DNA of 64,000 nucleotides from the NCBI GenBank assembly GCA_002336805.1, contig DDEZ01000013.1, forward strand, positions 291,648 to 355,647. Direction: 5' to 3'. A program made the position numbers and the translations under genes. The notes under the pieces were generated by a model. The model saw only the letters and a list, made by a program, of their open reading frames with translations, ran no database searches and was not told the DNA's origin. This DNA is from Bacteroidetes bacterium UBA1941. GTDB taxonomy: Bacteria > Bacteroidota > Bacteroidia > Chitinophagales > LD1. Each line of letters starts with the position of its first letter. Position 1 is the first letter of the stretch. Shown here in pieces: positions 15,308-24,580 of this stretch.

Positions 15308-17606
15308 ATACCACCTTGCCTACATTGTGCTCCTTGCCCAGGTCAGTAGCAGCGTAGACGAAGTACACACCGGTCTCTACACGGGAGCCATTGTAGCCTT
15401 TGCCATCCCATATCATCTGCCCACCATTGGCGCGGCCCTGATAGACCAGTATGCCGCCTGCGTCCAATATCTTGACGTAAGCATTATCCACCAGGCCTTT
15501 GATAGCTATAGGGCCGGTATAGTCGGGGCGCACAGGATTAGGATAGACGAGTGGCTTGCCTTTGGTCGCATCGCCCAGTATAGCATCTCCCTGGTAGCTG
15601 ACCAGGCCGAGATCTGTACCGATGAATACCTCACCGCTTTTCTCACATACCGTGATGCTGGTGATATTGTTTGAAGGCAGAGGGCTATTGTCAGATGTGA
15701 AATGCAGTAGCTGCTTGGTGCCATCATCACTGATCAGCCATACGCCATTGGTACTGCCTATCCACTTGCGGTTAGCGCCATCTACGGCTATAGCCTGCAC
15801 GATCTCTGTGGAGAAAAGATAACCGATAAAACCACCCTGGTCTACCTTGATGCGGGTAGCGTCACAGCCATAGCTAGAGGTAGCACTGCCCGCGCAGTAG
15901 AAGGTGCCGATACCTACATCAGTACCCACCCAGATATCGCCGTTTTTATCTTTTGCTATGGACCATACGTTGGTATTGGGCAGTCCGCCGGAGCCTGTAG
16001 CATTGGTCAGGGCGGCGTATGAATCGTCAGACGGGTCTTCCACCTTGTAGCCGGGGTTGTACACCACCATATTATTGCCGCGGCCTCCGATCCATATCTG
16101 TCCATAGTCATCAGCTACCATCTGGCGCGCTGTGGTCACATCATATGGTACAGAAAAGTTTGCCCATGTGCCGCCGGCAGTCTTCACTACCAGGGATCGT
16201 GGGGTACCGGTATTGCTCATCCATAGATTGCCATTGCCATCTACGCAGAGTGCGCTCACCTTGATCACACTGGCATCGCCTTGCTGCGGCTGTAGTATAC
16301 CATTCGTATTGGTATTATCATAGGCTGTCACTTCGCCGTTCTTTCTGTTATATTCTACTATTCCACCGCGTAGTGATGCGTAGTATACCTTGTCATGGAT
16401 CTCATCTACAGCTATGTCTACGAGGTCATAGGCATTGGATATCTGACCATAGAAGTTGATGTTGTAGCTTTTCCAGTTTGTGTGATCAAACACTACCGGT
16501 CCTGTCCTGTCATAGTTGTAAGTGATATAGGATCCATTGGTACCCCCGGCGGCGAGGTAGAGTGTATTGTCACTGCCGGCTGCCATGCGAAATACTCCAG
16601 AGCTAGGTGGACCTGAGAGGCTGATATGCTCGCTCAGCACAGTATCTCTGTAGTGTAGCAGGCTGCCCCAGGTGTCCGCTATGTATTGGTCGGTACCTGA
16701 TGTGACGATCTGATTGGGACGCGGCGCATCAGCAAAGTAAACCTCAGCTATAGTACCATCAGGACTGATACGCAGTGTCTTTGCACCGGAGCCATTATCC
16801 CAGAGGAAGGCATACATATAAGTACCAGTAGAGCTAAAAGAATGATAAGAAAAGCCTGCGTCGTACCTGATACCGGTGAAAGTGCCTCCACTGAGCACAT
16901 AGAGGCTATCTGCCACTACTGCATAGAAGCGTCCGCCTATCTGCCCTACGAGGGAGGCTGCGCCGCGGGGCAGGCCATTGGCCGGAAGGTAGATGGTCCA
17001 GTTAGTATAGTTCTGCAGATTGCTGGAGGAGAGGGGAGCTGACTTGACGCCCTGGTCCGTAGCGGCGAAGATGGTAGTGCCGTCAGAAGTGATGCTGTAT
17101 ACCTTCACCGACTGGCCGGTATCGCCTATGATATAGTTTTCCTTTATCTCCTTTTTATCCAGGTCCAGCACAGAGATACCGAGATCTGTAGCCAGGTAGG
17201 CATACTGACCTATGATCTCCACATCATTGATCGTCTTGGAGCTGCCTACGTTAGTGTTTTTGATGTCAGGTATATTGTAGAGATCAGTGCCGTTCACCAG
17301 CAGGTCTATATTGCTGGTATTGTATGTGATCACCAGGGTATTCTTGGCCGCGTGATAGGCGAGATGCGTGGGTTTGGTATCGCTTAGTCCTGTCGTCTTG
17401 GTGAGCGGTGTCGTGCTGCCATCTGCTTTGTCCACATAAAAGACGGAGTACTCCGCCGCACAGTATATCCTGTCATCGCTCTGCACTACCTGCAGGGCGC
17501 TATTGTACGGAGGGAAGCTCTCCCAGGTGCCGAGTGGGCGCTGCTGGGCCATGAGGCCGGAGGCCAGCAGCAGGGAGAAACCAAAACTCAAAAGGGTCTT
17601 CTTCAT
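15297..17606 (-). CDS. porZ: PorZ-like type IX secretion component (beta-propeller plus CTD)
   Basis: 769 residues, the PorZ length. The signal peptide ends GLMAQ. The N-terminus has GTWESFPPYNSALQVVQ, YCAAEYSVFYVDK, GLSDTKPTHLAYH and LVITYNTSNIDLL, characteristic of PorZ. Two-component-regulator-type propeller blades follow (VDGNGNLWMSNTG, DDYGQIWIGGRGNN, DKNGDIWVGTDVGIG). The C-terminal ~80 residues form a T9SS domain (VYPNPVRPDYTGPIAIKG). In Porphyromonas, PorZ brings anionic LPS to the sortase PorU for attachment of cargo (established). That fits the polysaccharide locus and the many CTD cargo genes in this window. Confidence 0.88.
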   Translation of the reverse strand: MKKTLLSFGFSLLLASGLMAQQRPLGTWESFPPYNSALQVVQSDDRIYCAAEYSVFYVDKADGSTTPLTKTTGLSDTKPTHLAYHAAKNTLVITYNTSNIDLLVNGTDLYNIPDIKNTNVGSSKTINDVEIIGQYAYLATDLGISVLDLDKKEIKENYIIGDTGQSVKVYSITSDGTTIFAATDQGVKSAPLSSSNLQNYTNWTIYLPANGLPRGAASLVGQIGGRFYAVVADSLYVLSGGTFTGIRYDAGFSYHSFSSTGTYMYAFLWDNGSGAKTLRISPDGTIAEVYFADAPRPNQIVTSGTDQYIADTWGSLLHYRDTVLSEHISLSGPPSSGVFRMAAGSDNTLYLAAGGTNGSYITYNYDRTGPVVFDHTNWKSYNINFYGQISNAYDLVDIAVDEIHDKVYYASLRGGIVEYNRKNGEVTAYDNTNTNGILQPQQGDASVIKVSALCVDGNGNLWMSNTGTPRSLVVKTAGGTWANFSVPYDVTTARQMVADDYGQIWIGGRGNNMVVYNPGYKVEDPSDDSYAALTNATGSGGLPNTNVWSIAKDKNGDIWVGTDVGIGTFYCAGSATSSYGCDATRIKVDQGGFIGYLFSTEIVQAIAVDGANRKWIGSTNGVWLISDDGTKQLLHFTSDNSPLPSNNITSITVCEKSGEVFIGTDLGLVSYQGDAILGDATKGKPLVYPNPVRPDYTGPIAIKGLVDNAYVKILDAGGILVYQGRANGGQMIWDGKGYNGSRVETGVYFVYAATDLGKEHNVGKVVFIH

Positions 17607-17610
17607 GTGA

Positions 17611-17638
17611 CTAAAGTATCTAAAAATCCCGTCTCTAA
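17611..17638 (-). promoter_or_regulatory. Promoter candidate for porZ
   Basis: On the minus strand TTA (17638-17636), 17 bp, TACTTTAG (17618-17611). The -7 element ends 5 bp before the ATG, so the transcript would be nearly leaderless. Confidence 0.4.
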
Positions 17639-17841
17639 CGGTGATTCGCCACCGATAGTATATGCCGGGCTATAATATTGGCAGTACAGACGTTAGCCAC
17701 GGGCAGAGGGCGGGTAGCGGCACGGTATATAGCCTGTACAGGTACAGGATTTTTGCCTATTTTTGGCGGCCATAAAAGGCGGTCAGCCCCAGCGGGCTGG
17801 CTGTTTTATTCATATCACACAGCGATCATATTTATCTCAAA

Positions 17842-20800
17842 ATGAAACCCAAAAACACTGACAGCCCCGGCTATCCTGAGTACTCCCAGCTCCACCTCCC
17901 ATCTATGGAGAAGGATATTCAGCTGTTTTGGGAGCACAATAAGATATTTGAAAAGAGCGTGACATCCCGCTCTGAGGACAAGCGCTTTATCTTCTACGAA
18001 GGCCCACCCTCTGCCAATGGCAAGCCGGGTATCCACCACGTGATGGGCCGGACTATCAAGGATCTCTTCTGCCGGTTCAAGACGCTGCAGGGCTACCGTG
18101 TAGAGCGCAAGGCCGGCTGGGATACGCACGGCCTGCCTATAGAGCTGAATGTAGAGAAGGAACTCGGCATCACAAAGAAGGACATAGGCACCAAGATATC
18201 TGTAGCGGAGTACAATAAGCACTGCCGCGCAGATGTACTGAAATACACGGATATATGGCAGGACCTCACCGCCAAGATGGGCTACTGGGTAGATATGGAG
18301 CATCCGTATGTGACCTGTGATGATACCTATATCGAGTCACTCTGGGCGCTGCTCAAGATACTTTACGAAAAGGGCCTCCTGTACAAAGGCTTTACCATAC
18401 AGCCATACTCGCCAGCGGCGGGCACGGGTCTGAGCGCAGCGGAGCTCAATCAACCTGGCTGCTACCGCGATGTGAAGGATATCACCGCAGTAGGTATGTG
18501 GAAGGTAGTGAAGGATGACAAGTCTGCTTCACTCTTTGACAGCGCCGATGAGGATGTACGCATACTGGCATGGACCACTACACCGTGGACACTGCCGTCT
18601 AATGTGGCACTGGCCGTAGGGCCGGGCGTGAAATATGTCAAGGTCAAAACTGTCAATTTCTACAGCAAGCAGGAGGTGAGTGTGATACTCGCCGCTGATC
18701 TGGTAGAGAAAGTTTTCTCATGGAATAACCTGGAAATACGAGACCGCAAAGATGTAGGTACAGGCGCTGACCTGGTAGGTGTGAAGTATGAGCAGCTCTT
18801 CCCGTTCTCGCAGCCCAAGGGTGATGCATTCCGCGTGATAGCGGGAGACTTTGTGACCACTACAGATGGTACAGGTGTGGTACATATCTCGCCGGTACAC
18901 GGTGCAGATGATATGCGTGTGGCAAAGCAAAACGGCATCGTGACAGACTTCCTGCTGGTCAATGAGCAGGGACGTTTTACGGATGGCGTGGGTGAGTTCT
19001 CTGGTGAGTTTGTGAAAGAAGGCTACCTGTCTGAAGAAGAGAAGGCAATGGAGGCGCAAAAGCAACGCCGGGATACCTACCTCAATGTAGACATCCGCTT
19101 GGTAGATAAACTGAAAAAGGACAACAAACTCTTCAAATCAGAAAAGTACGAGCATACCTATCCGCACTGCTGGCGCACGGACAAGCCGGTGATATACTAC
19201 CCGCTCGATAGCTGGTTTATCAAGACCACTGCTATCAAGGACCGCCTGATAGAGCTGAATAAAACGATCAATTGGAAGCCTGCCTATACAGGTGAGGGCC
19301 GATTTGGCCAGTGGCTGGAGAACCTCGTAGACTGGAACCTCTCCCGCTCGCGCTACTGGGGCACACCGCTGCCTATCTGGCGCACACGAGATGGCAAAGA
19401 GGAAAAGTGCATAGGCTCTATAGAAGAGCTGAAAAAGGAAGTGGAAAAGGCAATAGCTGCCGGCATCAAGACGCCGGATGGCAAAGAGCAGAACACCGAC
19501 CTCGCAGACCTGCACAAGCCGCACGTAGATGAGATGGTGCTGCTATCTGACAGCGGCCAGCCTATGTACCGCGAGGCTGACCTGATAGATGTGTGGTTTG
19601 ACTCGGGTGCTATGCCGTATGCGCAGTGGCACTGGCCATTTGGCCCCCTGACCCCCAAAGGGGGAACTGACCCCGAGACCGATGAAGCAAATGCGGCCAG
19701 CAGGTGGAAAACGGCTAACCCTCATTCCTACAAAATCCTGAAAGAGCGTGCCTCTTCAAACCGCAATCAGCCTACAGACGCAGAGGAAATCCTTTGGACT
19801 CAACTCAGTGGCAAAAAACTAAGCGGTTATAAGTTTAGGAGGCAACATATCATACAGGAGTCTATTGTTGATTTTGTATGTATAGGGAAGAAACTTGTAA
19901 TAGAGGTAGATGGTGGCTATCATAATGATCCCGATCAGATCGAATTTGATAAGGCCCGTACAGGTCTTCTTAAGAACCTTGGCTACAAAGTCGTACGATT
20001 TACCAATGAAGAAGTCATCGGCGGGATCGATGGTGTATTGAGTACGATTTCAAAAGAACTCGCTCAAAGGCCGACCCTACCTAAGGTGGGCGCCTCTGAA
20101 GCCCCCTTTGGGGGTATGGGGGCCGGCGGCTTCCCGGCCGACTTCATAGCAGAGGGCGTGGACCAGACACGTGGCTGGTTCTTTACCCTGCATGTGCTCG
20201 GTGTGGCACTGTTTGACTCAGTGGCATACAAGAATGTAGTGTCAAACGGCCTGCTGCTGGACAAGAATGGCGTAAAGATGAGCAAGCGCCTGGGCAATAT
20301 CGTAGAGCCATTTGAGACGATAGAGAAATACAGCGCCGATGCTACGCGCTGGTACATGATACGCAATAGCGATCCATGGGATAACCTCAAGTTTGACCTC
20401 AAGGGGATAGAGGAGGTGACGCGTGCGCACTTTGGTACGCTGTATAATACGTATGGCTTCTTTGCGCTGTATGCTAATATCGATGGCTTCAAAGTAGACC
20501 GCGCCCAGCTCGTGCCCATGACAGAGCGTACGGAGCTGGACCGCTGGATCATATCCAAGCTGCAGTCTCTGGTGAAAGAGGTGACGGGTTACTACGAGGA
20601 CTACGAGCCTACACGTGCCGCACGTGCTATAGAAGCATTCGTAGATGCGCACCTGTCAAACTGGTATGTGCGCCTCTCACGCCGCCGCTTCTGGAAGGGC
20701 GAGATGGGCCGCGACAAACAGGCAGCCTATGAGACGCTGCATGAGTGCCTCTATGTAGTGGCGCAGCTCATGAGCCCGGTGTCGCCGTTCTTTAGCGACT

Positions 20801-21630
20801 GGCTGTATAGGAATGTGACCGGGGATCATCAGATCGAATCCGTGCACCTCACCCTGCTGGCCAAAGCTGATGAAAGCCTCGTAGACAAAGACCTGGAGGA
20901 GCGTATGGAGCTGGCGCAGCGATTCACATCACTCATCCTGTCACTCCGCAAAAAAGTGCTCATCAAGGTGCGTCAGCCACTCAGCAAAGTGCTGATACCG
21001 GTACTGGACCTCAAGATGAAAGCGCAGCTGGAGAAAGTAGAAAGCTACATCCTGAGCGAAGTGAACGTGAAGGAGATACAATATGTGACCGATACCGTAG
21101 GCATCGTAAAGAAGAAGGCAAAGCCAAACTTCAAATCACTGGGCAAGAAAGCCGGGGCAAAGATGAAACTGGTGCAGGAGGCTATCGTAGCTTTCACGCA
21201 AGATGACATCGCCCGGTTTGAAACGGATAAGGCATACCAGCTGACGCTGGATGGCCAGTCATTTGACCTGACAGCGGAGGATGTGGAGATTATATCAGAA
21301 GACATACCAGGCTGGCTCGTGGCCAATGACGGCCCGCTGACCGTAGCGCTCGATGTCAATATCACCGACGACCTGCGCAATGAAGGTGTGGCCCGCGAGT
21401 TTGTCAATAAGGTGCAGAACATCAGGAAGGACAAAGACTTTCAGGTGCTGGACCGCATACGTGTGTCAGTGGTGCGGGAGCCATCTCTGGAGGCTGCACT
21501 GGCCCGGTATCATGACTATATAGCCAATGAGATACTGGCCAATAAGATCGAGCTGGTGGAGACACTGGCCGACTATGATGAAATAGAATTCAATGACTCT
21601 ACGCTGAAGGTAAGCGTGCAACTCAACTAA
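17842..21630 (+). CDS. ileS: Isoleucyl-tRNA synthetase carrying an in-frame DUF559 nuclease insert
   Basis: 1262 residues against about 1100 for close relatives. The enzyme is complete: the class I signature appears as PPSANGKPGIHHVMGR, followed by KAGWDTHGLPIE, the WTTTPWTLPSN editing domain, DVWFDSGAMPYAQWHWPF, then after the insert FPADFIAEGVDQTRGWFFTL, the KMSKR loop (NGVKMSKRLGN) and the anticodon-binding C-terminus. Residues 601-761 are foreign: a DUF559-type Vsr-like endonuclease domain sits between WHWPF and FPADFI, a variable loop in relatives. The frame is preserved on both sides, so the synthetase probably still folds, with the insert as an extra domain. The lspA start is 2 bp after the stop, suggesting an operon. 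Confidence 0.93.
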   Translation: MKPKNTDSPGYPEYSQLHLPSMEKDIQLFWEHNKIFEKSVTSRSEDKRFIFYEGPPSANGKPGIHHVMGRTIKDLFCRFKTLQGYRVERKAGWDTHGLPIELNVEKELGITKKDIGTKISVAEYNKHCRADVLKYTDIWQDLTAKMGYWVDMEHPYVTCDDTYIESLWALLKILYEKGLLYKGFTIQPYSPAAGTGLSAAELNQPGCYRDVKDITAVGMWKVVKDDKSASLFDSADEDVRILAWTTTPWTLPSNVALAVGPGVKYVKVKTVNFYSKQEVSVILAADLVEKVFSWNNLEIRDRKDVGTGADLVGVKYEQLFPFSQPKGDAFRVIAGDFVTTTDGTGVVHISPVHGADDMRVAKQNGIVTDFLLVNEQGRFTDGVGEFSGEFVKEGYLSEEEKAMEAQKQRRDTYLNVDIRLVDKLKKDNKLFKSEKYEHTYPHCWRTDKPVIYYPLDSWFIKTTAIKDRLIELNKTINWKPAYTGEGRFGQWLENLVDWNLSRSRYWGTPLPIWRTRDGKEEKCIGSIEELKKEVEKAIAAGIKTPDGKEQNTDLADLHKPHVDEMVLLSDSGQPMYREADLIDVWFDSGAMPYAQWHWPFGPLTPKGGTDPETDEANAASRWKTANPHSYKILKERASSNRNQPTDAEEILWTQLSGKKLSGYKFRRQHIIQESIVDFVCIGKKLVIEVDGGYHNDPDQIEFDKARTGLLKNLGYKVVRFTNEEVIGGIDGVLSTISKELAQRPTLPKVGASEAPFGGMGAGGFPADFIAEGVDQTRGWFFTLHVLGVALFDSVAYKNVVSNGLLLDKNGVKMSKRLGNIVEPFETIEKYSADATRWYMIRNSDPWDNLKFDLKGIEEVTRAHFGTLYNTYGFFALYANIDGFKVDRAQLVPMTERTELDRWIISKLQSLVKEVTGYYEDYEPTRAARAIEAFVDAHLSNWYVRLSRRRFWKGEMGRDKQAAYETLHECLYVVAQLMSPVSPFFSDWLYRNVTGDHQIESVHLTLLAKADESLVDKDLEERMELAQRFTSLILSLRKKVLIKVRQPLSKVLIPVLDLKMKAQLEKVESYILSEVNVKEIQYVTDTVGIVKKKAKPNFKSLGKKAGAKMKLVQEAIVAFTQDDIARFETDKAYQLTLDGQSFDLTAEDVEIISEDIPGWLVANDGPLTVALDVNITDDLRNEGVAREFVNKVQNIRKDKDFQVLDRIRVSVVREPSLEAALARYHDYIANEILANKIELVETLADYDEIEFNDSTLKVSVQLN
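19642..19664. repeat. Left terminal inverted repeat of the ileS element
   Basis: Structure G2-C5-TGA-C5-A3-G5 (23 bp). It matches the reverse complement of the right end at 21 of 23 positions. Internally, C5-A3-G5 is itself a near-palindrome. Confidence 0.8.
20102..20124. repeat. Right terminal inverted repeat of the ileS element
   Basis: Structure C5-T3-G5-TAT-G5-C2 (23 bp), the inverted counterpart of 19642-19664. No clear target-site duplication is visible next to either end. Confidence 0.8.
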
Positions 21631-21632
21631 GC

Positions 21633-22340
21633 ATGAACAAGACAAGCAGAAATGCCATTATCATAGTAGTACTACTCGTTTTTCTGGATCAGCTGGTCAA
21701 GGTAATCATCAAGACACATATGATAGAGGGGGAGGAGATACTCGTAGCTGGGCGCTGGTTTCGCATCCACTTTATAGAAAACTCTGGTATGGCATTCAGC
21801 ATGGAGCTGCCATCTCAGTATGGCAAGCTGCTGCTGTCACTCTTCCGCCTGGTAGCTATCGGCTTTATCATCTATATGCTGCGCAGCCTGATCAAAGAGA
21901 AATACCATCCGGGCCTGATCTACAGTGGCGCTATGATACTGGCGGGGGCGATAGGCAATATGGTAGACAGCGCCTTTTATGGCCTGATCTTTACAGATAG
22001 TGTGGGCCGTGTGGCAGAGCTCTTCCCAAAGGGCGGCGGCTACGCAGGCTTCCTGCGTGGCAATGTGGTAGACATGCTATGGTTTCCGGTGATACATGGT
22101 GTATTCCCTGATTGGTTTCCTATATGGAGGGGTGAGTTTTACGAGTTCTTCCGCCCGATCTTTAATATAGCTGATGCTGCTATCACGATAGGGGTGGCGA
22201 TCATTATCATCTTCCATCGTACCTTCTTCCAGCATCCTGTAGGGGAGAGTACTATAGATGGAAATACTGTGACTGTGGAGCAGGCTCCTGATGTGACAGG
22301 ACCGGATGCAGAGGGCCACATCTCTGCAGCTACTGAATAG
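21633..22340 (+). CDS. lspA: Lipoprotein signal peptidase II
   Basis: 235 residues with four membrane helices. The catalytic region has GAIGNMVDSAFYG and FFRPIFNIADAAITIGV, supplying the two essential Asp residues, and FIENSGMAFSM matches the family E-N-x-G-x-A-F motif. It is longer than the ~165-residue E. coli enzyme because of an insert around GRVAELFPKGGGYAGFLRGN and a hydrophilic C-terminal tail, both common in Bacteroidota. It removes signal peptides from prolipoproteins in the inner membrane; several lipoproteins are encoded nearby. It starts 2 bp after ileS. Confidence 0.95.
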   Translation: MNKTSRNAIIIVVLLVFLDQLVKVIIKTHMIEGEEILVAGRWFRIHFIENSGMAFSMELPSQYGKLLLSLFRLVAIGFIIYMLRSLIKEKYHPGLIYSGAMILAGAIGNMVDSAFYGLIFTDSVGRVAELFPKGGGYAGFLRGNVVDMLWFPVIHGVFPDWFPIWRGEFYEFFRPIFNIADAAITIGVAIIIIFHRTFFQHPVGESTIDGNTVTVEQAPDVTGPDAEGHISAATE

Positions 22341-22351
22341 TCAGGCCGGTA

Positions 22352-23062
22352 TCAGATACCTACGAAGCCGCGGACAAAATCAGCCATCTTGGCATTGTGA
22401 GACTGGTCTGCCATAAACTTATTGATGTCCACTATCTGGTACTCTTTGGACACTTCAAAGAGCTTTGACTCCGGGTCCATCTTGATAGCTACCATAGTAG
22501 TGCTGCTGATCTTTGCTGTTTTGCGGTTGGTCACTTTGCTCTGCAGGATCACATTATTGCCATCCTCTGCCTGACCCCAGAAACCCGCCAGCCGCAGGAC
22601 AGGTATGAGGCGCTGCATATTGATCTTGATATCGGCAGTCTTGATCTCATAGAAGAAACTATCGCTGGTCGCTTTTTTGACAGTAGTGGTTTGATCGCCT
22701 ATCTTCTCTGTGGCTCCGGTATTGTGGTAGGCCTGTGTATTGTGCACTTTGTATCCGGGTACGTAGCCATTCTTCTCATACAGCGGCAGTACTTTGTCTA
22801 TATCAAATACCACTGCGGTTTTATTGCCCTGGTCATTGAGGCAGGAGAGGCTGTGATTGGTCAGATCCAGGATATAGGCGGCATACCTGGCTCCGCCGGT
22901 TACTTTGCGGATATAGCATTTGCCTCCTTTCACAAAGATCTCGGCGTTATTCTGCCTGCCGTTTTCGTCTTTGTACTCAGTGCGGAGGGCGCCTGTGTAG
23001 TCCTGCCCGTGGAGGATGACTGTGATAGCTATAAGCGGGAGTAATGCAAGAAACTTCTTCAT
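22352..23062 (-). CDS. Secreted protein, DUF4412-like
   Basis: 236 residues. The signal peptide ends TVILHGQ. The mature part is beta-rich (YTGALRTEYKDENGR, CYIRKVTGGARYAAYILDL, KTAVVFDIDKVLPLYEKNG), resembling DUF4412 periplasmic proteins; this assignment is tentative. The C-terminus reads VDINKFMADQSHNAKMADF. It is the third gene of a minus-strand operon, overlapping dgkA by 4 bp. It ends 11 bp from the convergent lspA stop. Confidence 0.65.
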   Translation of the reverse strand: MKKFLALLPLIAITVILHGQDYTGALRTEYKDENGRQNNAEIFVKGGKCYIRKVTGGARYAAYILDLTNHSLSCLNDQGNKTAVVFDIDKVLPLYEKNGYVPGYKVHNTQAYHNTGATEKIGDQTTTVKKATSDSFFYEIKTADIKINMQRLIPVLRLAGFWGQAEDGNNVILQSKVTNRKTAKISSTTMVAIKMDPESKLFEVSKEYQIVDINKFMADQSHNAKMADFVRGFVGI

Positions 23063-23427
23063 ATGAATGGCAAATATTTTTTAAAGATAAGGAAAGCGAT
23101 GAGTGCTGCAGCTATAGCGGTGACGAGCACCGCACCGGCGGCTATGTCTTTTATTTTGCCGGCCAGGTGGTGATGGCCGGGTGAGATGAAATTGACCAGG
23201 TCCTCTATGGCAGAGTTGAATAGCTCTGCGCACAGCACCATACCAAAGCAGAGGATGATCCAGCACCACTCCTGCACCGGTATATGCCAGTACCAGCCGG
23301 CTATGCACACACAGATGATGGCCAGCCAGTGTATCTTGATATTAAGCTGCTCACGCGTGGCCACCACTATGCCCTGCCAGGCATAGCCAAAGCTCTTGAT
23401 CAGCTTGATGGCTCTTTGATAGATCAT
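23059..23427 (-). CDS. dgkA: Diacylglycerol/undecaprenol kinase family protein
   Basis: 122 residues with three membrane helices. The family signature is present: E-L-F-N-S-A-I-E-D at AELFNSAIEDLVNF, then HHHLAGKIKDIAAGAVLV. Gram-positive and Bacteroidota members phosphorylate undecaprenol or diacylglycerol for cell-wall or lipid recycling (family knowledge; substrate not determinable here). It overlaps the genes on both sides by 4 bp, so all three are translationally coupled. Confidence 0.9.
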   Translation of the reverse strand: MIYQRAIKLIKSFGYAWQGIVVATREQLNIKIHWLAIICVCIAGWYWHIPVQEWCWIILCFGMVLCAELFNSAIEDLVNFISPGHHHLAGKIKDIAAGAVLVTAIAAALIAFLIFKKYLPFI

Positions 23428-24506
23428 TTCAGCAATTTGAGGATGGCGGTTTCCAGTACGTCATTTTCATAATTGGCACTCTTGAATCCGCTGTAGAGCT
23501 TCACCTTGCCCAGCGCGCGGCCCAGGTGAAAGTCGCGCTGCTCCCTATAGAGTGCGATGCCGCGCTTCTCCAGCTCCCGTGCCAGGTAGACCTGCTCGGT
23601 CTGGCCCGGTGTAGGTACAAATATCGCGCTTTTGCCCAGGCGTGCGAGGTCCATGATAGTACTATAGCCTGAGCGGCACACCACGAGGCCGGTCTGCTGT
23701 AGTGCCAGGTTCAGCTGGTCGGAGCCGAGGTAGTCTACCTCACTGTGCCGCCCCTCGGTCCGGATCTCACTGGTGCCGTCAGGCTTGCCGCGTACCAGCA
23801 GGGAGGTGCCGGTATACTCCTGCAGCTGGGCACGGAGGATGTCTTCAAATTTTGAGCGCTGGGGCTCCGGTCCGGATATCAGTGCCATGATATCGTACCG
23901 CTGCTCCACTCCCGGTAGCTCATGCATACGGGAGAGCTGACCTATGTAGCGCCTGTCTATACTACCGGATGCGGAGAGTGCACCGGTCAGGTTGCGCCCA
24001 TCTTTGAAATCCGGCACCCAGACGCGGTAAAAATTCTTGATCTGCTGACGGTTGTAATAGTTGACAAAGGCGCCGAGAAAGTCCAGCATATCCGGCATCT
24101 GTATAGTGAGCTGATGCGTGATGAGGATACTTTTGACACGATGAGAATAACAGCCGTAGCGATTGTCACTGATCACGATGTCGATCCGTTTCTCACGGAT
24201 CAGCCGCTCTACTATCACATGCTCCTGACGGATCGCCTTTGAGAACTTTGGGATCTGGGAGATCATCTTGGGCAGCATGCCGCTCTCGCCGCTCTGGTAC
24301 ACAGGGTCGTAGGCAGGCAGTACGCAGTACTCTATATCCGGAAACTCGCGGCGCAGCAGCGCCAGTGCATCTCCATCGCTGGCCAGGTAGACAGTCTGGC
24401 CGTAGCGGCGCAGCAGCTGTATGACGGGGATCATGCGGCTGGCGTGGCCTATACCCCAGTTTAGCACACAGATCAGGAATTTTTTATGCTTGATGTTTTC
24501 TTCCAA
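23424..24506 (-). CDS. MurG-like (GT28-type) glycosyltransferase
   Basis: 360 residues. The N-terminal Rossmann domain begins FLICVLNWGIGHASRMIPV, with the Gly/His loop of GT-B transferases. The C-terminal part has LVVCRSGYSTIMDLARLGK and AIFVPTPGQTEQVYLAREL, matching the UDP-sugar-binding half of MurG-like enzymes. No signal or membrane segment is visible; it is probably a peripheral inner-membrane enzyme acting on a lipid acceptor (inference). It is the first gene of the operon with dgkA. A -7-like TACTTTAG (24557-24550) lies upstream. Confidence 0.82.
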   Translation of the reverse strand: MEENIKHKKFLICVLNWGIGHASRMIPVIQLLRRYGQTVYLASDGDALALLRREFPDIEYCVLPAYDPVYQSGESGMLPKMISQIPKFSKAIRQEHVIVERLIREKRIDIVISDNRYGCYSHRVKSILITHQLTIQMPDMLDFLGAFVNYYNRQQIKNFYRVWVPDFKDGRNLTGALSASGSIDRRYIGQLSRMHELPGVEQRYDIMALISGPEPQRSKFEDILRAQLQEYTGTSLLVRGKPDGTSEIRTEGRHSEVDYLGSDQLNLALQQTGLVVCRSGYSTIMDLARLGKSAIFVPTPGQTEQVYLARELEKRGIALYREQRDFHLGRALGKVKLYSGFKSANYENDVLETAILKLLK

Positions 24507-24580
24507 CGGATAATTAAATTTGCCGGGCCGCGTTTACACTACAGACGTGCTAAAGTAACTAAAACCAATCTTTACTCCTT

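Larger units (their letters stand above)
19642..20124 (+). mobile_element. In-frame DUF559 element inside ileS
   Basis: 483 bp = exactly 161 codons. It is bounded by terminal inverted repeats and has no stop codon in the ileS frame. The core (about residues 632-741) has PTDAEEILWTQLSGKKLSGY, KFRRQHIIQ, SIVDFVCIGKKLVIEVDGGY with the following His, and LGYKVVRFTNEEV. These are the DUF559/Vsr-like signature, with the D...E-x-D acidic residues intact. Its codons look less GC-rich than the surrounding ileS. No start codon or promoter of its own is visible, so it is expressed as part of the synthetase unless cleaved. Confidence 0.75.

Noticed and set aside
17620..17841. Short ORF between porZ and ileS
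   Set aside because: No signal, no start context and no protein-like composition; it is the divergent promoter region.
19642..20124. Intein inside ileS
   Set aside because: No splice-junction Cys/Ser/Asn motifs or Hint blocks; the ends are C5/G5 inverted repeats and the domain is DUF559-like.
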